Shown piece by piece: positions 7,021 to 13,329 of a DNA stretch of 49,939 bases. The position numbers were made by a program, and so were the translations under genes. Numbering within the stretch: position 1 is the stretch's first letter; each line of letters begins with the position of its first letter. The notes below the pieces were generated by a model. That model made no database searches. It was not told the DNA's origin and worked only from the letters and a program-made list of their open reading frames with translations. The stretch comes from Deltaproteobacteria bacterium. GTDB taxonomy: Bacteria; Myxococcota_A; Polyangia; JAAYKL01. The DNA lies in assembly GCA_028713995.1 (NCBI GenBank), contig JAQTNF010000016.1, positions 1 through 49,939 of the forward strand, written 5' to 3'.

Positions 7021-8118
7021 ATGCTGCGCATCTCCACCTCGCAGATCGGGTATCTGGGCGTGGGCATGAAGACGCTCGCCGTGGCGCTGGGCCACGAGTG
7101 GGTGAGCCCGGAGCGTCCCGGGATCGAGAGCCTCTCCCGCGCGCGCCGCCACTCGCCCGAGTACTGCTGCTACCCGTTCCGTCTGGCGCTGGCCGACTGC
7201 TTCTCGGCCCTCGACCGGGGCGCGGACACGATCGTGTTCTTCGGCGGCAAGGGCATCTGCCGGCTCTCCATGTACCAGGCCGTGCAGCGCGAGATCCTGC
7301 GGCTCGAGGGCCGCACCTTCAAGGCGCACGTGGTGCAGAAGGACATCCGCGCGAGCCTGTACGGCATCCTGCGCGAGGAGTCGCCCTACGGCCGGTCGTG
7401 GACCTACACGCCGCGCACCTTCCTGGGGTTCGCGAGGTTCATGTACAAGCTCAAGGTCATCGAGCGCTGGCGCGGCGCGCTCCTCGAGGTGCGCCCCTAC
7501 GCGACCGACCAGGACGCGGTCACGGCCGCGTTCCGCGAGCTCGTCGCGCGGCTCGACGACGTGCACGGCCTTCGGGCCATCCGCAGGCTCTGCCGCGAGG
7601 GCCTGGCTCTGCTGCGCGCGGCGCCTCATGACCGGTCGCGGCGGCTGCCGCGGGTGGGGATCATCGGCGAGTCGTACGCGGCCATCGACGAGCTCACGAA
7701 CCGCCGCATCGTGGAGCGGCTGAACCGCATGGGCGCGGAGGTCGTCTCGCCCATGTCCGAGTACCTCTTCATGAGCGTGGTGACGCGCCTGTACTACCGC
7801 ACGCAGGCGAAGCTCATCCGCGCGGCGCGGAGGTTCTTCAAGGCCCCGGGCGGAGGCGACTCGCTCCTGTCGGCGGGCCACGCGGTCGAGTTCGCGCGCA
7901 CGTGCGACGGGGTCCTGCACCTGTACCCCTTCACCTGCCTGCCCGAGACCTCGGTGCGCCAGGTGGTGGAGCCCTACCTGCGCCACCGCGGCGTGCCCTA
8001 CCTGCACTTCAACATCGACGAGCAGACCGGCGAGGAGGGCTTCGCCACGAGGCTCGAGACGTTCGTCGAGATGATCCGCGAGCGCGCCAGGGAGCGAGGA
8101 GACGAGCCTTGCGCGTGA
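7021..8118 (+). CDS. Second acyl-CoA dehydratase activase-related (2-hydroxyglutaryl-CoA dehydratase-like) protein
   Basis: 365 residues. Recognisable family segments are SPEYCCYPFRLAL, GADTIVFFGGKGICRLSMY and, near the C-terminus, YPFTCLPET followed by HFNIDEQTGEEG. The closing motif parallels IIDEHTSAEG in the upstream gene, so the two are distant paralogues. In other bacteria such proteins occur as adjacent pairs and are thought to handle Fe-S-dependent chemistry of the hydroxyacyl-CoA dehydratase type. The ATG is 2 bases after the upstream stop, which suggests coupled translation. No HgdC/BcrA-type ATPase activator lies nearby, so the partner or true reaction is open. Confidence 0.78.
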   Translation: MLRISTSQIGYLGVGMKTLAVALGHEWVSPERPGIESLSRARRHSPEYCCYPFRLALADCFSALDRGADTIVFFGGKGICRLSMYQAVQREILRLEGRTFKAHVVQKDIRASLYGILREESPYGRSWTYTPRTFLGFARFMYKLKVIERWRGALLEVRPYATDQDAVTAAFRELVARLDDVHGLRAIRRLCREGLALLRAAPHDRSRRLPRVGIIGESYAAIDELTNRRIVERLNRMGAEVVSPMSEYLFMSVVTRLYYRTQAKLIRAARRFFKAPGGGDSLLSAGHAVEFARTCDGVLHLYPFTCLPETSVRQVVEPYLRHRGVPYLHFNIDEQTGEEGFATRLETFVEMIRERARERGDEPCA

Positions 8119-8137
8119 ATGGGGTCGGCGCTAGTGT
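8109..8137 (+). promoter_or_regulatory. Possible promoter for the small Cys-rich lipoprotein
   Basis: TTGCGC (8109-8114), 17 bases, then TAGTGT (8132-8137), with GC directly before the -10 box as in several other promoters here. A strong ribosome site GAGGGAGG follows at 8151-8158. Individually weak. Confidence 0.35.
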
Positions 8138-8164
8138 CGATCCGTCACTTGAGGGAGGTATGAG

Positions 8165-8512
8165 ATGATGAAGAGACGCAACCTGCTCGCGGTCATCGTG
8201 CTGCTCGCCGCGGCGGTCCTGTCCGCGACCTGTGCCATCCCGGACCCGGCCAAGGATGGGGAGAACAACGGCCCGACCTGCGAAAGCGCCATGGACAACC
8301 TGTACAACAGAGGATGCACGATATCCTCGAACGGCTACGCGGTGGCGCGCGCCGACGCCATCAACAACTGCGAGGACGACGCGAACAACGCCTCGAGCTG
8401 CGAATGCGATTCGGAACGGGACGACCTGCTCGGTTGCCTCTACGATCTCTCCGAGTGCAACGACTGCGACACCGAGTTCTCGAACTACAACAACTGCATG
8501 TACGTCTGCTGA
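8165..8512 (+). CDS. Small Cys-rich lipoprotein
   Basis: 115 residues. The start is the first of two consecutive ATGs, 6 bases after GAGGGAGG. The leader ends with a lipobox-like SATC. The mature ~95 residues hold ten further Cys, several as CxC or CxxC (CECDSE, CNDC), spread through an acidic helical domain, plus NYNNCMYVC at the C-terminus. This pattern resembles the Cys-spaced domain of the lipoprotein at 2068 and may be the same kind of exported disulphide-bonded module. The function is unknown. Confidence 0.8.
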   Translation: MMKRRNLLAVIVLLAAAVLSATCAIPDPAKDGENNGPTCESAMDNLYNRGCTISSNGYAVARADAINNCEDDANNASSCECDSERDDLLGCLYDLSECNDCDTEFSNYNNCMYVC

Positions 8513-8542
8513 CGCAGGCTTAGGGCGTCTTCCTCGGCGCGC

Positions 8543-8588
8543 ATGTGTGTGGCTGTCTGTTGACAATAGGCACACATCGTGGTCCCAT
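8543..8588 (+). promoter_or_regulatory. Toxin-antitoxin promoter with inverted-repeat operator
   Basis: TTGACA (8560-8565) is followed by 17 bases and a weak -10 box TCCCAT (8583-8588), 6 bases before the GTG start of the toxin gene. The 7-bp arms ATGTGTG (8543-8549) and CACACAT (8571-8577) flank the -35 box. That is a good place for the ribbon-helix-helix antitoxin or the TA complex to repress its own operon. Confidence 0.55.
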
Positions 8589-8594
8589 TGTGCC

Positions 8595-8894
8595 GTGAAG
8601 GTCTTCGACTGGAACGACGAGAAGAATGCGCAGCTCAAGGCCGAGCGCGGTGTCTCGTTCGAAATGGTTGTGCTGGCCATCTCGCAAGGAGCGCTGCTCG
8701 ACGCCCTGTGGCATCCTAAGCCGGAGAGGTACGGAAGGCAGAAGATCTTCGTCGTCGAGCTCGGCGGATACGCGTACCTCGTGCCGTTCGTCGAGGACGA
8801 GGACTGCGTGTTCCTGAAGACGATCATCCCGAGCCGCAAGGCGACGCGGGAGTACGTGGGGAGAGCGGGCGATGAGAAAAAGCGCGAACGATGA
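8595..8894 (+). CDS. BrnT-family toxin of a type II toxin-antitoxin pair
   Basis: 99 residues from a GTG start; no ATG lies in frame at this position. The sequence KVFDWNDEKN, then RGVSFE, RYGRQKIFVVE, YLVPFVED and IIPSRKATREY matches the BrnT/RelE-like ribonuclease fold. The final motif with Lys/Arg and Tyr is typical of these mRNA interferases. The gene overlaps the downstream antitoxin by 23 bases, with the toxin first, as in brnTA. The promoter has a very short or absent leader. Activity is inferred from family membership. Confidence 0.8.
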   Translation: MKVFDWNDEKNAQLKAERGVSFEMVVLAISQGALLDALWHPKPERYGRQKIFVVELGGYAYLVPFVEDEDCVFLKTIIPSRKATREYVGRAGDEKKRER

Positions 8895-9150
8895 GAAGCA
8901 ACTGCTCGACTCCTTCGAACGGGGCGAGTGGAAGCCGGCCGCCGAGAACGAGAGGCGAAAGTACGCGGATTACGCCAAGGCCACGCTGCGCAAGGACCGG
9001 CGCGTCAACATCCGCATCTCGGAGCGCGATCTGCGCGGACTGCAGGAGCGCGCGCTCGAGGAAGGCGTGCCGTACCAGACCCTCATGTCGAGCGTCCTCC
9101 ACAAGTACGCTTCGGGGCGCCTGAAGGAAGCGAAGACGGCGCCCGACTGA
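8872..9150 (+). CDS. CopG-type antitoxin
   Basis: 92 residues. The C-terminal half (RRVNIRISERDL, then LQERALEEGVPYQTLMSSVL and HKYASGRL) is the CopG-antitoxin ribbon-helix-helix module seen next to BrnT-like toxins. The N-terminal ~35 residues are charged and probably wrap the toxin. It begins inside the toxin gene and ends one base before the convergent exbD-like gene. It likely both neutralises the toxin and represses the operon through the inverted repeat at 8543-8577. Confidence 0.82.
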   Translation: MRKSANDEKQLLDSFERGEWKPAAENERRKYADYAKATLRKDRRVNIRISERDLRGLQERALEEGVPYQTLMSSVLHKYASGRLKEAKTAPD

Positions 9151-9151
9151 T

Positions 9152-9613
9152 CTACTTCGAGGGCTGCGCGGCCGGGGCCACGGGCTTGGGGGGCGGCCAC
9201 TCCTCCTCGATCGGATCGGTGACCATGCCCAGCTTGGGAACGCCCGCCTTCTTGATGATGGCCATGACCTGCACCACGAAGCCGTAAGGGATGCTGCGGT
9301 CGGCCTGCAGGTAGAGCTCGCCCTCGCGCTTCAGGCGGGCGTTGGTCGTGAGCGCGTCCTCTAGCTTCTCGGGCGGGATCTCGGTCTTGCCCAAAAAAAC
9401 GCGTTGTTTGCCGTCGATGGTCAGCATGAGCTTCGACTGATCGACCTCCATGGGCTGCGCCTGCGCCTTGGGCAAATCGATCTCCACGCCCTTGCCCATG
9501 ATGGGCGCCGTGATCATGAAGATGATGAGCAGCACGAGCATCACGTCCACGAAGGGCGTGATGTTGATCTCGCTCATCAAGGTGCCGGGTCCGCCCTGCG
9601 CGCTCACGCCCAT
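9152..9613 (-). CDS. ExbD/TolR-family proton-channel subunit
   Basis: 153 residues. One N-terminal membrane helix carries the essential Asp ([16 protein letters not shown]), followed by a periplasmic ExbD/TolR domain with [12 protein letters not shown]. It acts with the ExbB/TolQ-like product of the gene 9 bases upstream to convert proton-motive force into motion of a TonB- or TolA-like partner. Neither partner is in the window, so Exb and Tol cannot be told apart. A Pro-rich tail ([12 protein letters not shown]) ends the protein. It is last in the minus-strand run from yqeY. Confidence 0.9.
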   Translation of the reverse strand: MGVSAQGGPGTLMSEINITPFVDVMLVLLIIFMITAPIMGKGVEIDLPKAQAQPMEVDQSKLMLTIDGKQRVFLGKTEIPPEKLEDALTTNARLKREGELYLQADRSIPYGFVVQVMAIIKKAGVPKLGMVTDPIEEEWPPPKPVAPAAQPSK

Positions 9614-9622
9614 GACCGCCTC

Positions 9623-10381
9623 CTACTTGAAGAAGTGCCTCTTCACGATGTTGAGGAAGTCCGCGCTGAAGTTGTCCATCTCGGAGGACAGCACCCGGAT
9701 GCGGCGCAGGAAGTAGTTGTACGCGATGACCGCGGGGATGGCCGCGAGCAGGCCGATGGCCGTGGCGATGAGCGCCTCGGAGATTCCCTTGGAGACCACG
9801 TCCATGCCCGCCGAGCCCGAGGCGTGGATCTGCATGAACGAGATCATGATGCCGATGACCGTGCCGAAGAGGCCCACGAACGGCGCGGTCGAGCCGGTCG
9901 TAGCGAGGAACGGCACCAGGCTCTCGAGGTGAGTGATCTCGGTGGTGGTGGCGCGGCGCAGGGCCCGCTCCACGTTCTCGATGCCGCCGGCGTGGGTCTC
10001 GTCCGCCCGCAGATCCTCGGTCTGCGCGCCTTTGATCTTGGACAGCTCTATGTAGCCCGCCTTGAAGAGCTGGGCCGTGGGGCTGCGTGAGAGGTCGAGC
10101 GCCGCGTTGTAGATGGCGTCGAGGCGCTTGGACTCCCAGAAGATCTGCAGGAAGCGGCCCGTCTGGCGCTGCGCCCGCCGGATCTGGATGTACTTGTAGA
10201 CGATGATGAAGCAGCACGCGAGGATGAACAGGACGAGCAGGACGATGACGGCCTTGACCACCGGTGACGCGCCGAACACGACCCCGACGAGCTCCGAGAT
10301 GGAGCCCGTTGCCTTGCCCGGAGATCCGCCGCCCAGTGCCCCCGCCGGAGCTGCGAGGAACGCGCTCATTGCGTTGTCCAT
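9623..10381 (-). CDS. MotA/TolQ/ExbB-family proton-channel protein
   Basis: 252 residues. I chose the ATG at 10381, about 11 bases after GGGAG, over an in-frame start 14 codons upstream. A Gly/Ala-rich N-terminus precedes a first membrane helix ([18 protein letters not shown]). A cytoplasmic loop leads to the paired helices of the channel ([17 protein letters not shown] and [20 protein letters not shown]), which contain the family signature. It forms the inner-membrane proton channel with the ExbD/TolR-like product downstream. Confidence 0.9.
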   Translation of the reverse strand: MDNAMSAFLAAPAGALGGGSPGKATGSISELVGVVFGASPVVKAVIVLLVLFILACCFIIVYKYIQIRRAQRQTGRFLQIFWESKRLDAIYNAALDLSRSPTAQLFKAGYIELSKIKGAQTEDLRADETHAGGIENVERALRRATTTEITHLESLVPFLATTGSTAPFVGLFGTVIGIMISFMQIHASGSAGMDVVSKGISEALIATAIGLLAAIPAVIAYNYFLRRIRVLSSEMDNFSADFLNIVKRHFFK

Positions 10382-10442
10382 GAGCTTTTTGTCTCCCTTC
10401 AGCGGCCATTCAAGCCGCTTCACGGACCCAAGTCAACTTCCG

Positions 10443-11237
10443 TCAGGCGAGGAAGACGGCCAGGATGACGGCCCCCGCCGCGATGCGATACCACCCGAAG
10501 CCCGTGAAGGTGTGCGTCTGCACGAAGCGCAGGAGCCACCGCACGGCCACGAACGAGACAGCCGCCGAGACCGCCGACGCGAGGAGCAGCAGGCTCAAGC
10601 TCTCGGGCGCGGCGCCCGGCGACGGGTGCACGACGGCCTTCGCGATCTTGAGCGCGGCCGCGGCCAGCAGCGTCGGGATGCCCACCAGGAACGAAAACTC
10701 GGTCGCGGCCGGGCGGCCGAGGCCCATGGCCAGCATGAGCAGGATCGTGGCCCCCGAGCGGGACGTGCCGGGAAACACCGCCGCGAGGAGCTGCGCGAGG
10801 CCGACCGCGACCGCGATCGTCCAGGTGATCTCGCCGCGCGGCTCACGGCCTTTCAGCCAGCGCTCGACCGCGATGAACGCCGCCCCGCCGATGAGAAGCG
10901 CAAACGCCACCGGGATCGCGCGCTCGGGGAGCCTGAAGCCGAGCTTCTCGAGCATCACCCCGCCCGCGCCGGTGACGGCGAAGGCAGCCGCCACCTTGAC
11001 GGCGAAGTCGCGCGCCAGCGCATCTCGTCCGCAGTGCGAGAGCTGCCGAAGGCGATCCTTGAACAAGGGCAGCACCGCGACCGCGGCCGCGGCCTGGATG
11101 ACCACGTTGAAAAGGTCGCTCTTGCGAACGTGGAGCATGTGCTCGGCGAGCAGCAGGTGGCCCGTGGATGATACGGGGATGAACTCCGTAATCCCTTCGA
11201 CGACTCCCAGGATGATTGCGACGACCCAGTCCTGCAC
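10443..11237 (-). CDS. uppP: Undecaprenyl-diphosphatase UppP (BacA family)
   Basis: 264 residues with multiple membrane helices. It removes a phosphate from undecaprenyl diphosphate to recycle the lipid carrier for peptidoglycan and O-antigen synthesis. Both active-site motifs are present: EGITEFIPVSSTGHLLL near the N-terminus and FPGTSRSGATI near residue 155. Length is normal for the family. It starts 7 bases after the stop of the MinD-like gene and is in the same operon, linking envelope synthesis with the fusion protein and the proton-channel pair. Confidence 0.95.
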   Translation of the reverse strand: MQDWVVAIILGVVEGITEFIPVSSTGHLLLAEHMLHVRKSDLFNVVIQAAAAVAVLPLFKDRLRQLSHCGRDALARDFAVKVAAAFAVTGAGGVMLEKLGFRLPERAIPVAFALLIGGAAFIAVERWLKGREPRGEITWTIAVAVGLAQLLAAVFPGTSRSGATILLMLAMGLGRPAATEFSFLVGIPTLLAAAALKIAKAVVHPSPGAAPESLSLLLLASAVSAAVSFVAVRWLLRFVQTHTFTGFGWYRIAAGAVILAVFLA

Positions 11238-11244
11238 GGGCCTC

Positions 11245-12813
11245 CTACACCTTCCCCCGACGCCGCCGGGAGGATTCGAGCCGGTTCATGAAGTCGCGCA
11301 CGGCGCGGCCGGGATCGACCTTGAGGTAACGCGCCAGCTCGGTCACGTACCCGCGCACGTAGACCGGCGCTGGCAGATCCGGGAAGCGCTCCTCCTCGAT
11401 GGCCTTGAGATACGTCACGGAGATCTTGGCGCGCGCCGAGATGTCCGCGAGCTCGATTCCCTTCTCGCGACGCAGCCGCCCGAGGAAGGGCCCGTCCATG
11501 ATCTGGTCGCCGCCTACGACCACCTCCGGCTCGCGCGACGCGGCCCTGCGCTTCGCCCCGGCCGCCTCGGCCCTTGCGCCCTCGGCCTTGGGCCTCGGGA
11601 AGCCCTCGGGGAAGGTCTGCCGATCGTACTGCCTGCGCCGCGCCGGATCGAGCAGCCGGGCGTGGGCCTCCTCGGATCGCCGCTGGTAGTCGGCCCGCTC
11701 CGCCTCCGTGCACGCGCCCCGCACGGCGAGGGAGCCCGCGCCGAAGTCGTCGCGCACGCGCTTCAAGGCCCTGCGCACCTCCTCGTCCGACGCGCCAGGG
11801 TAGATCTCGAGCAGCTCGTACAGGTTCTGGTTCTCGGTCGGCTGCGGCATGGGAGCGGGCGCGAGCAGGTCCTGCATGTCCTGGCCGAGGAGCCTGCGCA
11901 CGAGCCGCTCGAGATCCTTGCACGCGCGCGTCTGGGCGTAGTCGATGACCAGCGGCTGGCCGCGGCGCAAGGAGAGCCACACGTTGTCGTCCCACTCGAG
12001 GGAGCCGAGGAAGCGCGGGGTGAGCCCCATCCAACGCGCGGCGGCCGACACCATGGCGTCGCCGAGCTGCAGGTCGCTCTTGACCTTGGTCTGGTTCACG
12101 ACGAGCAGGGGGTGCAGCGCGCCCGCGAGCCTCGCGGCTTCGAAGGAGAGAGGAGAGCCCGCTCCCTCGAGCGCGGCGGCCACCTCGCGCGCGGCGGGTG
12201 GACGACCGGGCCTCGCGATCATGGCGTCGAGAAGCTCGAAGGAACGCCCGTCATCGCGCGACGCGCGCACGAGCGCGTGCAGGAACGCGCCCCGGATCAG
12301 GCGGTAGGTCGACTCCACCGAGTCGGGCGTGGCCGAGGTCACCGCGATGGGCAGGTCCGCGTCGGCGAACAGGCCCAGCGTGAGGTCGTGCAGGCCGGCG
12401 GGGAGATCCACGACCACGAAATCGACGTCGATCTCCCGGATGCCGCGGGCGAGCCGTTCGAGATCCGCGGCCGCGGCGCGCGCGCACAGGAGCGGATCGT
12501 CGGAGCCGGCAAGGAACATGAGCCCGCCCACGCGCGTCTCGACAAGGGCGTCCTCGGCGCGAGCCACCCGCCCGTGCAGCACGTCCGCCACCGTGCGCTC
12601 CGGCCGCGGCAAGCCGAGCCATGCGTGCAGGCCGGCCTCGGCCAGGTTGGCGTCGACGAGCGCCACCTTCTTGCCGATCTGGGCGAGGAACATGGCCAGG
12701 TTGGCCGCGAACATGCTCACGCCCGAGCCGCCCTTGCCGGCCCCGACAGCCACCAGCTTGCGGACCGCGGCCCCGTCGTGCCCGCCCTCGCGCTTTCCCG
12801 CCCGCGGTGACAA
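11245..12813 (-). CDS. MinD/FlhG-like P-loop protein fused to J-like and RodZ-type HTH domains
   Basis: 522 residues from a TTG start 3 bases after the yqeY stop. Residues ~18-300 form a MinD/FlhG/ParA-type domain: the loop reads AGKGGSGVS, and Asp-containing VALVDANLAEAGLH and DFVVVDLPAG follow. The signature Lys K27 is kept, but the canonical Walker A Lys is Val32. Residues ~330-405 resemble a J-domain (LYELLEIYPGASDEEV, RRQYD). Residues ~440-510 are an HTH like that of RodZ (LRREKGIELADISARAKIS, VYVRGYVTELARYL), but no membrane helix follows. The P-loop/J/HTH order is seen in myxobacterial proteins. A role in positioning a cell-pole or envelope machine is an inference from the uppP neighbour. 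Confidence 0.82.
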   Translation of the reverse strand: MSPRAGKREGGHDGAAVRKLVAVGAGKGGSGVSMFAANLAMFLAQIGKKVALVDANLAEAGLHAWLGLPRPERTVADVLHGRVARAEDALVETRVGGLMFLAGSDDPLLCARAAAADLERLARGIREIDVDFVVVDLPAGLHDLTLGLFADADLPIAVTSATPDSVESTYRLIRGAFLHALVRASRDDGRSFELLDAMIARPGRPPAAREVAAALEGAGSPLSFEAARLAGALHPLLVVNQTKVKSDLQLGDAMVSAAARWMGLTPRFLGSLEWDDNVWLSLRRGQPLVIDYAQTRACKDLERLVRRLLGQDMQDLLAPAPMPQPTENQNLYELLEIYPGASDEEVRRALKRVRDDFGAGSLAVRGACTEAERADYQRRSEEAHARLLDPARRRQYDRQTFPEGFPRPKAEGARAEAAGAKRRAASREPEVVVGGDQIMDGPFLGRLRREKGIELADISARAKISVTYLKAIEEERFPDLPAPVYVRGYVTELARYLKVDPGRAVRDFMNRLESSRRRRGKV

Positions 12814-12816
12814 GGT

Positions 12817-13272
12817 TCAGCCGAGCTCTTCCTCGGCGATCCGCTTCACGGTTGCCGCGTCGACCTCGTCCTTGTGGACCTTCATCACGACGCCCATCAC
12901 ACGGCCGACCATCTTCCCGCCGGCCGCGCCGGTCTCGGCGATGGCCTGCTTCACGAGCCTGCGCACGTCGTCCTCGCCGAGGGTCCTGGGCAGGAAGGGG
13001 GCGAGGTACTCGATTTCGAACCTGATCTCCTTGACGTGCGCCGCGCCCTGGTCGCCGGCCTGCTCGAACTCGGAAAGCGCCCGCTGCTGCTGCTTCACGT
13101 ACTTCGAGATGATGTCGAGCCAGAATGCGTCGTCGATCGGCCGGTCGAACCCGGGGGCCGTGCGGGTGGTGGCGGCGAGCGTCTTCACCATGCGGATGAC
13201 GTTCACCTCCTCCGTGCGCTTGGCCTGCATGGCTTCCTTCAACCTTGTTGCCAACTGTGCTTCGATGCTCAT
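12817..13272 (-). CDS. GatB/YqeY domain protein
   Basis: 151 residues. The ATG at 13272 is 6 bases after GGAG. The protein matches YqeY: an N-terminal helical part (LKEAMQAKRTEEVNVIRMVK), then a GatB-tail-like part (YLAPFLPRTLGEDDVRRLV, GAAGGKMVGRVMGVVMKVHK). In GatB the homologous domain binds the tRNA acceptor end; stand-alone YqeY has no settled role. First gene of the minus-strand run, and divergent from the DUF4175-like gene across 57 bases. Confidence 0.9.
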   Translation of the reverse strand: MSIEAQLATRLKEAMQAKRTEEVNVIRMVKTLAATTRTAPGFDRPIDDAFWLDIISKYVKQQQRALSEFEQAGDQGAAHVKEIRFEIEYLAPFLPRTLGEDDVRRLVKQAIAETGAAGGKMVGRVMGVVMKVHKDEVDAATVKRIAEEELG

Positions 13273-13329
13273 AATTGACTCCACGGCGGTACGGACCCGC
13301 CCACGGGTGACGTGGAACCGTTATAGACG

